Shown here: positions 9,612 to 17,757 of the stretch, one piece after another
How the letters are laid out: each line of letters begins with the position of its first letter
Position numbering within the stretch: the first letter of the stretch is position 1
Source: an uncultured Ruminococcus sp.
Lineage (GTDB): Bacteria; Bacillota; Clostridia; Oscillospirales; Ruminococcaceae
Direction of reading: 5' to 3'
NCBI GenBank assembly: GCA_947176345.1
Contig: CAMWQI010000006.1
Location: 1 to 40,159 of the forward strand
DNA: 40,159 bases
The notes under the pieces: generated by a model
Database searches by the model: none
What the model was told of the DNA's origin: nothing
The model's input: the letters and a program-made list of their open reading frames with translations, nothing else
Made by a program: the position numbers and the translations under genes

Positions 9612-10094
9612 TTATATCTGTAATTCCCATAGTTCATTCATGCTTGCCGGAATAAGTTTTTTAATATGACTGCTGTTTTCGTTCAGACACCAGTTGCATT
9701 CCTCGCACATTAAAACACATTTTCTTTCATTTGAGTTGTCAAATTCGGCAATGTAAAAAGCTGTATCACCGCTACATCTCGGACACTCAAAACCTGATTT
9801 TATAGTAACCATTTCATGCAGAATATAAATAATCATCATGGAAACAAGCCCGCTGTCGTTATTTTTTATGTGCTCTTTTTTCAGGCGTTCATATTCTGTT
9901 TCAAGGCATATGCCGGGATTTTCTATGATATATTCATTGATATCAAGATTAAGCAGAAAGTCTAAACTGTTGTCGTATGTAAAGAACTTAATGTGTTTTT
10001 TCGTCCATTTTACTATTGCGGAGTAATATGTCTTGTAATCTGTCAGATTATTTTTGTCCGATACCATTTCAAGAAAGCTGTCCCATAGTGTCAT
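9612..10094 (-). CDS. Unknown protein with paired cysteine motifs
   Basis: I do not recognise this 160-residue protein. It begins MTLWDSFLEMVSDKNNLTDY, is mostly helical-looking and carries two cysteine clusters in its C-terminal third, CPRC (in FECPRCSGD) and CEECNWC, which together resemble a small zinc ribbon. No signal peptide or membrane segment. The ATG at 10094 follows AAAGGAAAGG. Its first 26 bases overlap the end of the membrane protein gene at 10069-10872, so the two are expressed together. Possible roles include a partner of that membrane protein, but nothing in the sequence shows it. Confidence 0.65.
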   Translation of the reverse strand: MTLWDSFLEMVSDKNNLTDYKTYYSAIVKWTKKHIKFFTYDNSLDFLLNLDINEYIIENPGICLETEYERLKKEHIKNNDSGLVSMMIIYILHEMVTIKSGFECPRCSGDTAFYIAEFDNSNERKCVLMCEECNWCLNENSSHIKKLIPASMNELWELQI

Positions 10095-10872
10095 ATACTG
10101 AATTTCCTTTCCTTTTTATCATAATAAATGCAATAATGCTTACTATAATATATCCGATTGTGGAAATTACAGAAAATTTAATAGCGTTATTATCATTAAT
10201 ATCAATCCCCATTACTACTGTAGATATTGTGAGCATAGCCACCGATATATTGATTAAAACATTATTCCAGAAATTACCGCTTTCAATAAGTACAAGTGCG
10301 AACATCATACCAGCCATAATACCTGTAATAAAAAGCGGAATAATATTGGTGGAATTAAGGTTGTTTGATATTGCAATATTTATTATGCTGTAAATTACCG
10401 ACGAAATAATAACAGCAGATTTTATGTTGTAATTTTTCCGGATAATTCCGATTATCACACAACATAATATCATTTCCTGAGGTATTACGACAGATATATA
10501 GTAAAGTGATATTACATTGATGAATGTAGTTATGTTGTCGTATGGAAATAAATCCTGTGTGCCAATTATAAGTGTAAATGCGGATAGGATAGCCAATGGT
10601 AAAATCAATGCGGTTATACACCATACCGGACGCAGACTGAATTTTTTTATTCCTATTTCCTGTAAATCAAGGTTGTATATTTTTGCAATAATGGATTTTA
10701 CACCAAGATATGTAAACAAAGGATAAAGAATCGCAAAAACTACTATACATATAAATGTAGGGAATCTCATTAATATAAGTACATTGCTTATGATATTTGC
10801 CATAACCTGTGAAATTAACATAATCAGAAAAGATAAGATACAACAGCCAACAGTTTGTAAAAGTTTTTTCAT
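10069..10872 (-). CDS. CPBP-like multi-pass membrane protein, probably without protease activity
   Basis: 267 residues with about eight hydrophobic segments. The arrangement resembles the CPBP (Abi/CAAX-type) intramembrane protease family, but the usual EExxxR motif reads QEMILCC (about 133-139) and the later histidine positions appear as Ser/Asn (VIYSIINIAISN; GNFWNNVLIN). If the family call is right, the catalytic residues are largely lost. The ATG follows GAGGGGGTG. It has its own promoter (10908-10936) and overlaps the next gene by 26 bases. The alternative is an unrelated membrane protein of similar topology. Confidence 0.6.
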   Translation of the reverse strand: MKKLLQTVGCCILSFLIMLISQVMANIISNVLILMRFPTFICIVVFAILYPLFTYLGVKSIIAKIYNLDLQEIGIKKFSLRPVWCITALILPLAILSAFTLIIGTQDLFPYDNITTFINVISLYYISVVIPQEMILCCVIIGIIRKNYNIKSAVIISSVIYSIINIAISNNLNSTNIIPLFITGIMAGMMFALVLIESGNFWNNVLINISVAMLTISTVVMGIDINDNNAIKFSVISTIGYIIVSIIAFIMIKRKGNSVYDTMGQLS

Positions 10873-10907
10873 TAAAACACCCCCTCATAAATTAATTTTA
10901 GTAAAAT

Positions 10908-10936
10908 ATTGTAGCATATTCTTCAGAAAATGTCAA
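10908..10936 (-). promoter_or_regulatory. Promoter of the CPBP-like gene
   Basis: On the minus strand: -35 TTGACA (10931-10936), 17-bp spacer, -10 TACAAT (10908-10913), about 35 bp before the start codon. It diverges from the helicase promoter at 11039-11067. Confidence 0.82.
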
Positions 10937-11038
10937 GTATTTTTTATATTTTTTGTAAAATTTTTTTATCAGCCGTTATAATTATAAAGTAAATTGTTTT
11001 TAAATATTAATCTTTTGAAAAACTTTGAAAAAACAGCG

Positions 11039-11067
11039 TTGACATGGTGGTAAATTTGTGATAAAAT
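11039..11067 (+). promoter_or_regulatory. Promoter of the helicase-pyruvate kinase unit
   Basis: -35 TTGACA (11039-11044), 17-bp spacer, -10 TAAAAT (11062-11067). A second possible start is the extended -10 TGTTATAAT at 11108-11116, which lacks a good -35 at the right distance. Confidence 0.78.
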
Positions 11068-11215
11068 AGATAATGGTATAAATTCGTCTGCAAGGTCTTG
11101 ACAGATATGTTATAATAATAATCGGGAATGAACAGCTATCAGAAATAACAGCAGGGCTTTTTCTGCATAATCAGACTTTTTCCCCATAACACTATAAAAT
11201 TGTAGGAGACTTTTT
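11068..11215 (+). other. Leader of the helicase gene
   Basis: About 140 bases of untranslated leader if the 11039 promoter is used. It holds a possible second promoter (11108-11116) and a weak hairpin GCAG...CTGC (about 11151-11166) next to T-rich runs. No riboswitch class is recognised and no small reading frame with a good ribosome binding site is seen. Confidence 0.4.
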
Positions 11216-13594
11216 ATGAATAATAATTCTTTTTACAAGCAAAAAAAAGCTGCACTGAAAAAGTATTTCAGCCATTTGAATCCGATGCAGCAGGAGGCGG
11301 TATTTAATGTAAAAGGTGCGGTGCTTGTCCTTGCTGGAGCAGGAAGTGGCAAGACTACTGTTATTGTCAACCGTATCGCAAATATGATTAAATTCGGAAA
11401 TGCTTATTATGACGAAACCGGAAACGCACGTCCGAATGATATTGAATTTCTTAAGGACTATGCAGACGGGGAATATGATGATGACCCCGACGCTGTACTT
11501 GATGTTCAGGACATAATAGCGGTTGACACCATAAAGCCATGGAATATACTGGCTATTACTTTTACTAATAAAGCATCAAATGAACTAAAAAACAGGCTTA
11601 TTGATATGCTCGGAGATGATGGCAGTAAAATAAATGCCTCTACATTCCATTCGGCTTGTGTCCGGATTTTAAGGGCTGAAATAGAGTCACTTGGTTATGG
11701 CAAGGATTTCACTATATATGATGCCGACGACAGCAAGAGACTTATTAATATTATTCTCCGTGATGAAATGGACATTTCCGAAAAAATGTTTTCGGCAAAC
11801 AGTGTGCAAAGTGAAATAAGTTCCGCAAAAAACAGAATGATTTCGCCGGAACGTATGCTTGTACTTGCAAGTCAAGATTACAGGAAAAAAATAATTTCAC
11901 GCGTTTACAGTACGTATCAGGAGAGACTTAAACAGGCTAATGCGGTTGATTTTGATGATTTACTGTTACTTACGGTTGAAATTTTTGAAAAATTTCCGGA
12001 TATTCTTAAAAAATATCAGGAAAGATTCAGATATATTCTTATCGACGAGTATCAGGATACTAACCATGTACAGTTTAAACTTGTCTCACTGCTTGCCGGT
12101 GAGGAAAAGAATATATTTGTGGTCGGCGATGATGACCAGAGTATTTACAGTTTCAGGGGTGCGGATATAAGCAATATACTTGATTTTGAAAAAGATTTCC
12201 TTCCTTCCGTTACAATATGCCTTGAACAGAACTACCGCTCTACACAGAATATTCTTGACTCTGCAAATTCTGTCATAAGCAATAACACTAACCGTAAGCC
12301 TAAAACCCTTTGGACAGCCAGTGAAACAGGCTCTAAAGTATACTGGTATAAATCTTTTGACGAAAGCGACGAAGCAAAATTCGTTGTTGATACTATTAAA
12401 AATAATTATGCACGTACCGGAAAATATTCCGATAGTGCCGTACTCTACAGAATGAACGCACAGTCCAATTCGATAGAAAAGGCACTTATACAGGCAGATA
12501 TACCATACAGAATTTACGGCGGTGTGCGTTTCTATGACCGCAAGGAAATAAAGGATATTATAGCCTATCTTGCATTCATAAACAACCCGTTTGATATGCT
12601 CCGTTTCAAGCGGATTATCAACGAGCCTAAACGAAGTATTGGTGATGCTACTATTGCACTTATTGAGGATATAAGCCGTGATTTGAATATATCTCCTTTC
12701 GGTGTAATGAAAAGATGTGAGGAATACACTCCTCTTGCAAAGAAAACTACTGTACTTAAAAGCGTTGCCGGAATGTTTGAGGAACTTATAGAACAATCAT
12801 ACGAAATGCCACTTGATGAATTTTATGATTTCATGCTTGAAAAAACAGGTTATCTTGAATACATACATACTCTTGAAAATGCTGATACGCGTATTGAATA
12901 CATAAATGAAATGCGTTCCACAATCGCTAAATATGAACATGAATCGTTATGTCCTACTCTAAGCGGTTTTCTTGAGGATATTGTGCTGTATACGGAGGCA
13001 GACCGTGACGATAATTCAGGGGATAAAGTCACTCTTATGACAGTCCATTCCGCAAAAGGTCTTGAATATGAAAATGTTTTTGTTATCGGAATGGAAGAGG
13101 GGATTTTTCCGAGTTCAAGTGCTATAGACAATGAAGAAGATTTGGAAGAGGAACGTCGTTTAGCTTATGTTGCTATAACCCGTGCAAAGAAACATCTTTA
13201 TCTTACAAGTGCTTCACAAAGAATGCTTTTCGGGCAGACACAGCGGAATATAACATCACGTTTCATGCGTGAAATAGGCAGTGAATTTATCGAAAAACAC
13301 GACAATGCAGTTGTTATGCGACGTAAGGTAAGAACTAATGACAATACTGTTACGGCGGTTTATTCGTCTACTTTACAACAACAGCTTGCACGTAATAAAA
13401 TGCATTCCGTTACACCGACAAGTTCAGCACATGAGACTTATTCAGCCGGTGAAAGAGTTCAGCATAATGTATTCGGGGAGGGGACTGTTATTTCCTCTAA
13501 GCCTATGGGTAATGATGCTATGCTTGAAATAGCATTTGATAATGTCGGAACTAAGCGTATTATGGCTAATCTGGCTAAACTGAAAAAACTTTAA
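11216..13594 (+). CDS. pcrA: PcrA/UvrD-type ATP-dependent 3'-5' DNA helicase
   Basis: Superfamily 1 helicase of 792 residues for repair and replication of chromosomal DNA in the cytosol. Motifs in order: Q motif LNPMQQEAV (about 21-29), Walker A GAGSGKTT (about 41-48), AITFTNKAS, TFHSACVRILR, VDFDDLLLLTVEIF, the DEYQDTN box, VGDDDQSIYSFRGAD, EQNYRSTQNIL, VTLMTVHSAKGLEYENVFVIG and YVAITRAKKHLYL. The C-terminal 50 residues (GERVQHNVFGEGTVIS...) form the Tudor-like PcrA tail. An acidic insert of about 40 residues (about 60-106) separates Walker A from motif Ia. GTAGGAGAC precedes the ATG. Pyruvate kinase follows after 34 bases. Confidence 0.93.
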   Translation: MNNNSFYKQKKAALKKYFSHLNPMQQEAVFNVKGAVLVLAGAGSGKTTVIVNRIANMIKFGNAYYDETGNARPNDIEFLKDYADGEYDDDPDAVLDVQDIIAVDTIKPWNILAITFTNKASNELKNRLIDMLGDDGSKINASTFHSACVRILRAEIESLGYGKDFTIYDADDSKRLINIILRDEMDISEKMFSANSVQSEISSAKNRMISPERMLVLASQDYRKKIISRVYSTYQERLKQANAVDFDDLLLLTVEIFEKFPDILKKYQERFRYILIDEYQDTNHVQFKLVSLLAGEEKNIFVVGDDDQSIYSFRGADISNILDFEKDFLPSVTICLEQNYRSTQNILDSANSVISNNTNRKPKTLWTASETGSKVYWYKSFDESDEAKFVVDTIKNNYARTGKYSDSAVLYRMNAQSNSIEKALIQADIPYRIYGGVRFYDRKEIKDIIAYLAFINNPFDMLRFKRIINEPKRSIGDATIALIEDISRDLNISPFGVMKRCEEYTPLAKKTTVLKSVAGMFEELIEQSYEMPLDEFYDFMLEKTGYLEYIHTLENADTRIEYINEMRSTIAKYEHESLCPTLSGFLEDIVLYTEADRDDNSGDKVTLMTVHSAKGLEYENVFVIGMEEGIFPSSSAIDNEEDLEEERRLAYVAITRAKKHLYLTSASQRMLFGQTQRNITSRFMREIGSEFIEKHDNAVVMRRKVRTNDNTVTAVYSSTLQQQLARNKMHSVTPTSSAHETYSAGERVQHNVFGEGTVISSKPMGNDAMLEIAFDNVGTKRIMANLAKLKKL

Positions 13595-13628
13595 GTTTTT
13601 TAATTATTTTAATTTAAGGAGAAATTTT

Positions 13629-15053
13629 ATGAGAAAAACAAAAATTGTCTGCACCATAGGACCAGCAACTGATGATAAGAATATTATGCGTGAACTCATG
13701 CTTGCTGGCATGAATGTTGCCCGTTTTAACTTCTCACATGGTGAGTATGAAACACATGAAAAGCGTTTCAGAATGGTTGAAAAACTCCGTAAGGAACTTG
13801 ATTTGCCTATAGCAACACTGCTTGATACAAAAGGTCCTGAAATCCGTTTGGGAAAATTCGTTGACAACAAGCCGGTTGAAATCTATGACGGTGATGTGTA
13901 TGTCCTTACGACTGAAGACGTTCTTTGCGATAATCAGCGTGGAAGTATAAGTTTCAAGAAACTCCCGCGTGATGTAAGCATAGGCACAAGAATACTTATA
14001 AATGATGGTGTTATTGAACTCCTTGCCGAAAAAGTAACAAAGAATGAAATAACCTGTCGTGTAATTCATGGTGGTACACTCTCAAACAACAAAGGAATAA
14101 ATGTTCCAGGGGTAAAACTTTCAATGCCGTATCTCAGCGAAAGCGATATGAATGACCTTGAGTTCGGTGCAAAAATGGGCTTTGATTTCATAGCCGCAAG
14201 CTTTGTCCGCACTGCCGCTGATATAAATTATTTAAGGAAATTCACACATAGTTTAGGCTGGTTTGACGTTCGTATTATCGCAAAAATTGAAAATACAGAC
14301 GGTGTTGAGAACATAGACGAAATTTTAGAAGCGGCTGATGGTATAATGGTTGCACGTGGCGACATGGGTGTTGAAATACCATTTGAACGCATTCCGGCTA
14401 TACAGAAAGAACTTATTCATAAGGGCTATAATGCTGGAAAACAGGTTATCACAGCCACACAGATGCTTGAATCAATGATAACAAATCCACGTCCTACCCG
14501 TGCCGAAATAACAGACGTTGCCAATGCTATATATGACGGCACAAGTGCTATAATGCTTTCCGGTGAGACAGCCGCCGGTGCATATCCGGTTGAGGTTGTA
14601 AAAACTATGGCTTTAATCGCTGAAACTACTGAAAACAACATTGACTATAAGGGCGAGTTTTCCGCACGCCGTACAGAGCCAAACAGCAATATTGCAGAGG
14701 CTATCGCACACGCCGTTGTAACTACCGCACATGACCTGAACGCACGGGCTATTATTACGGTATCTCTTGGCGGAGGCACTGCAAGGCTTATTTCAAAATA
14801 CCGTCCGTTGTGTCCTATCATATGCTGTACTACCGGTGAGGTTGCACAGCGACAGATGAACATGAGCTGGGGAGTTATTCCGCTTATTGTTGAGGAAAAA
14901 ACAAGCACTGATGAACTTTTTTCAACGGCAGTTGAGACGGCAGAATCACACGGACTTGTACAGGACGGCGATATAGTAGCTATTACAGCCGGTGTGCCTA
15001 TTGGTGTATCAGGTACTACCAATATGCTTAAAATTGCAAAAATCGGCAAATAA
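13629..15053 (+). CDS. pyk: Pyruvate kinase
   Basis: Converts phosphoenolpyruvate and ADP to pyruvate and ATP, the last step of glycolysis. 474 residues, the standard length without the extra C-terminal PEP-utiliser domain found in some Firmicutes. Visible: KTKIVCTIGPA at the N-terminus, MNVARFNFSHG, LDTKGPEIRLGKF, the active-site stretch IIAKIENTDGVENIDEIL, MVARGDMGVEIPFERIPAIQKELI and TQMLESMITNPRPTRAEITDVANAI. AAGGAGAAATTTT precedes the ATG. It lies 34 bases behind the helicase with no terminator between, so it is probably read from that promoter. Confidence 0.96.
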   Translation: MRKTKIVCTIGPATDDKNIMRELMLAGMNVARFNFSHGEYETHEKRFRMVEKLRKELDLPIATLLDTKGPEIRLGKFVDNKPVEIYDGDVYVLTTEDVLCDNQRGSISFKKLPRDVSIGTRILINDGVIELLAEKVTKNEITCRVIHGGTLSNNKGINVPGVKLSMPYLSESDMNDLEFGAKMGFDFIAASFVRTAADINYLRKFTHSLGWFDVRIIAKIENTDGVENIDEILEAADGIMVARGDMGVEIPFERIPAIQKELIHKGYNAGKQVITATQMLESMITNPRPTRAEITDVANAIYDGTSAIMLSGETAAGAYPVEVVKTMALIAETTENNIDYKGEFSARRTEPNSNIAEAIAHAVVTTAHDLNARAIITVSLGGGTARLISKYRPLCPIICCTTGEVAQRQMNMSWGVIPLIVEEKTSTDELFSTAVETAESHGLVQDGDIVAITAGVPIGVSGTTNMLKIAKIGK

Positions 15054-15057
15054 TATA

Positions 15058-15096
15058 AAAAAATTCTCCTCTTGAATAAAGAGGAGATATTTTTTT
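15058..15096. terminator. Bidirectional terminator between pyk and the tgt-queA operon
   Basis: Perfect 9-bp stem TCTCCTCTT (15065-15073) / AAGAGGAGA (15079-15087), loop of 5. A T run follows on the plus strand (15088-15096) and an A run precedes it (15058-15063), so it works on both strands for the converging units. Confidence 0.88.
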
Positions 15097-15130
15097 GTAT
15101 TTCGCGTGTTATTTTTTTGGATGTGGAGTG

Positions 15131-15463
15131 TTACTTTAGATTTATTTCAATTGTTTCCCATAGCTTGCCGTAATAGGAAAATCTTTTCTGAATAATTTCC
15201 TTTTCAACTTGTTCAATTGCAAGATTGATTATTTTTTCAAAGTTTTCAATCTTTTTACATGAATATACTGCAACGGGCGACTGCCAGTTATTATCCCATA
15301 TTATGTATACCACAAAAGTTCCGCCATAAAAGCCGGCATCAAGTATGAGATTTTCAGGATATTCAACTTGCAACATATCCTCATCAAGATATGTTTCGGA
15401 GTAGGTGACATTTCCGGAAAAACTGAAATTTTCCCAGAAATCTTTACTTAAACTGTTCTGCAT
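15131..15463 (-). CDS. Unknown small protein
   Basis: 110 residues, family not recognised. It begins MQNSLSKDFWENFSF, contains several beta-like stretches (GTFVVYIIWDNNWQSPVAVYSCKK) and ends in an amphipathic helix (INLAIEQVEKEIIQKRF). No signal peptide or membrane segment. The start at 15463 is preferred because GAAAGGAATATC precedes it; a longer frame to 15484 would run into the end of the metallophosphoesterase gene. It is the last gene of the eight-gene minus-strand run, before the bidirectional terminator. Confidence 0.7.
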   Translation of the reverse strand: MQNSLSKDFWENFSFSGNVTYSETYLDEDMLQVEYPENLILDAGFYGGTFVVYIIWDNNWQSPVAVYSCKKIENFEKIINLAIEQVEKEIIQKRFSYYGKLWETIEINLK

Positions 15464-15473
15464 GATATTCCTT

Positions 15474-16061
15474 TCATATTTCAATTATGTATTTTTCAAA
15501 AGCATTTACAACAGTTGTTTCACCGAATTTCTGAGTGTGTGTAAAATTTCCGTAATTCTGGTGTACATGACCATGTATGAAAAATTTCGGCTGGTATTTT
15601 TCTATAAGTGTATTAAAGCACTCAAAGCCTCTATGGGCGTAATCCTCCATATCATTTAAATTTCGGGCAGGAGAATGAGTTAAAAGAATATCAAATCCCC
15701 TGTTTTTAATCAGACTTAAACGGCGTTTTCTGATACGGTGTTTCATTTCCTTTTCAGTATACTGAAAATATCCGTTTCCGTAACGAATTGAACCACCTAA
15801 CCCGAAAATTCTTATTCCATTATAGTTAATAATTTTGTCGTCAACGCAGATACAGCCTTTAGGGGCTTTTTTAAGATAGCTGTCGTCGTGATTGCCATGA
15901 ACATACAGAACATCAACATTAGCCATAGTGGCAAGAAATGAAAGATATTCGGCGTTCAGGTCACCACACGAAAGTATTAAGTCTATGCCGTCGGTTTTGG
16001 ACTTGTCCCAGAAATCCCATAGCGAACGACTTTCTTCATCGGCAATAACAAGTATTTTCAT
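15474..16061 (-). CDS. Calcineurin-like metallophosphoesterase
   Basis: 195 residues with the metal-binding pattern of the family: ILVIADEES (position of the usual DxH, here without the His), SCGDLNAEYL (GD), YVHGNHDD (GNHD), LLTHSPARN and FFIHGHVHQNYG (GHxH). The missing His in the first motif is seen in some family branches, so activity is likely but not certain. Cytosolic; the substrate is unknown. Its ATG overlaps the HAD gene stop as ATGA. It is 10 bases before the last gene of the operon. Confidence 0.88.
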   Translation of the reverse strand: MKILVIADEESRSLWDFWDKSKTDGIDLILSCGDLNAEYLSFLATMANVDVLYVHGNHDDSYLKKAPKGCICVDDKIINYNGIRIFGLGGSIRYGNGYFQYTEKEMKHRIRKRRLSLIKNRGFDILLTHSPARNLNDMEDYAHRGFECFNTLIEKYQPKFFIHGHVHQNYGNFTHTQKFGETTVVNAFEKYIIEI

Positions 16062-16696
16062 TTGAGAATAAATTCTGCTATGTCCGCCGGATTTTCAGCT
16101 ATGAAGTCCGCACCAGCTCTGGTGAGTTCCTCAACGCCACGAAATCCCCATACACACCCTATCGAACGTATTCCGGCATTTTTTGCGGTCTGAATATCTA
16201 CATTACTGTCGCCAATCATGAAAATATTTTCCTCTTCCGGAAAATCTGAAATAATTTCATTTATAATGGCAGTATCGGGTTTTTTCGGACGTTCCGCACA
16301 GCCACCTAAAACTTTCACAAAATCAAATTCCGGCAATAATTTATCAATAATTTTTATTGCAAAATTTTGTGGTTTGTTCGTTGCAACGGCAAGAATTACA
16401 TCATTTTCCCTGAGAGTATCAAGAGTTTTTTTCATACCTGAATAGAGTTTTGTTTTATCAAGGAAATGCATTCCATAATATTCACTGAAAATTTCAAGAA
16501 GTTTTCCGGTATCGTCTTTTTTGTCGTCCGGCAACGCACGATAGCAAAGTTTCTGTACACCGTTTCCGACAAACTGCTTGTAACTTTCATACGGGTGTAC
16601 CGGATAACCCATTTTTTCAAGTCCGTAATTAGTAGCATCGGCAAGGTCATAGAGAGTATCGGCAAGTGTACCGTCAAGGTCAAAAATAGCAATCAT
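16058..16696 (-). CDS. HAD-family phosphatase, phosphoglycolate phosphatase-like
   Basis: 212 residues of the haloacid dehalogenase superfamily. The catalytic motif I is at the start (IAIFDLDGTLADT, about 2-14), motif II ILAVATNKP, then GGCAERPKKPD (motif III Lys) and motif IV FMIGDSNVDIQTAKNAG. The cap is of the Gph/PGPase type. Removes phosphate from a small metabolite, possibly phosphoglycolate, which is inference. The start at 16696 is chosen because GGAGG lies 9 bases before it; a longer frame to 16723 overlaps queA. It overlaps the following metallophosphoesterase gene by 4 bases. Confidence 0.88.
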   Translation of the reverse strand: MIAIFDLDGTLADTLYDLADATNYGLEKMGYPVHPYESYKQFVGNGVQKLCYRALPDDKKDDTGKLLEIFSEYYGMHFLDKTKLYSGMKKTLDTLRENDVILAVATNKPQNFAIKIIDKLLPEFDFVKVLGGCAERPKKPDTAIINEIISDFPEEENIFMIGDSNVDIQTAKNAGIRSIGCVWGFRGVEELTRAGADFIAENPADIAEFILK

Positions 16697-16710
16697 GGAA
16701 AAATACCTCC

Positions 16711-17742
16711 TTATAGAATACACATACAGTCACCAAAACTGAAAAATCTGTACTTTTCGTCAACGGCTATTTTATAAGCGTTCATGGTATTATCATAGCC
16801 CATAAATGCCGATACAAGCATAATTAAAGTACTTTCGGGCAGGTGGAAATTAGTAATCAGTCCATCAATGCACTTGAATTTATACGACGGATAAATGAAA
16901 ATATCAGTATAGCCCTCATGTGCGGAAATTTCATTGTAGAAAGTCGCAACGCTTTCAAGGGTACGGCAAGCGGTAGTGCCTACTGCTATAACACGTCCGC
17001 CATTTTTCTTTGTTTCGTTGATTAAATCGGCTGTTTCCTGTGGCAAGTAATAATGTTCGCTGTGCATTTTGTGGTTGAGGACGTTATCCTCTTTTACGGG
17101 ACGGAAAGTTCCCAGTCCGACGTGTAGTGTGACAAAAGCTGTTTTTATGCCTTTTGCGTGTAGTTCGTCAATCATTTCGGGTGTGAAATGAAGTCCGGCT
17201 GTGGGTGCAGCTGCTGAACCGAGTTCACGGGAATATACGGTCTGATAACGTTCTTTGTTTTCGAGTTTTTCGGTTATGTATGGCGGTAACGGCATTTGTC
17301 CGACATCTTCGAGAGCAGTAAAGAAATTTCCCTCACACTCAAATTTGACAATTCTGTTTCCGTCGTCCTTAGCCTCGATAACTTCTGCAATAAGCCGACC
17401 ATCACCAAATGAAAATTTAACACCTTTTTTAGCTTTTTTTGCCGGACGGCAGATTATTTCCCATAGCTTGTCGCCTTTCTGTTCGAGTAGCAGAAATTCA
17501 ATGAAAGTATGATTTTCGATTTTTTCACCGTACAGTCTTGCCGGAATAACCCGTGAGTCGTTCATTACAAGCAAATCACCCTTTTTCAGATGACTGCATA
17601 AATTATAGAAATGGTCGTGTTCAACCGCACCTGTCTGACGGTTTACACACATCATTCGTGAGGAGTTTCGGGGTTCAACCGGAGTCTGCGCAATAAGTTC
17701 CTCTGGCAAATCATAGTAAAAATCGGATTTTAAAAGTTCCAT
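16711..17742 (-). CDS. queA: S-adenosylmethionine:tRNA ribosyltransferase-isomerase
   Basis: Transfers and isomerises the ribosyl part of SAM onto preQ1 in tRNA to give epoxyqueuosine; cytosolic. 343 residues, full length. Typical motifs: FYYDLPEELIAQTPVEPRNSSRMM (start), LLVMNDSRVIPARLYG, AAPTAGLHFTPE, FVTLHVGLGTFRPVKED (about 210-226), HSEHYYLP and TNFHLPESTLIMLVSAF. AAAGAGAGAG precedes the ATG. It shares the operon with tgt, the enzyme acting one step before; hsdS and a PAS gene lie between the two. No preQ1 synthesis genes are in the window, so the precursor must come from elsewhere. Confidence 0.96.
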   Translation of the reverse strand: MELLKSDFYYDLPEELIAQTPVEPRNSSRMMCVNRQTGAVEHDHFYNLCSHLKKGDLLVMNDSRVIPARLYGEKIENHTFIEFLLLEQKGDKLWEIICRPAKKAKKGVKFSFGDGRLIAEVIEAKDDGNRIVKFECEGNFFTALEDVGQMPLPPYITEKLENKERYQTVYSRELGSAAAPTAGLHFTPEMIDELHAKGIKTAFVTLHVGLGTFRPVKEDNVLNHKMHSEHYYLPQETADLINETKKNGGRVIAVGTTACRTLESVATFYNEISAHEGYTDIFIYPSYKFKCIDGLITNFHLPESTLIMLVSAFMGYDNTMNAYKIAVDEKYRFFSFGDCMCIL

Positions 17743-17757
17743 ATTATCTCTCTCTTT

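Noticed and set aside
11098-11116. TTGACA (11098-11103) and TATAAT (11111-11116) as a promoter pair
   Set aside because: The spacer would be only 7 bp. TATAAT could still work as an extended -10, which is noted with the leader.
12086-12796. 236-codon open frame on the minus strand within the helicase gene
   Set aside because: It lies wholly antisense to a gene with all helicase motifs, lacks a ribosome binding site, and its protein is Cys/Tyr/Phe-rich as expected of an antisense shadow.
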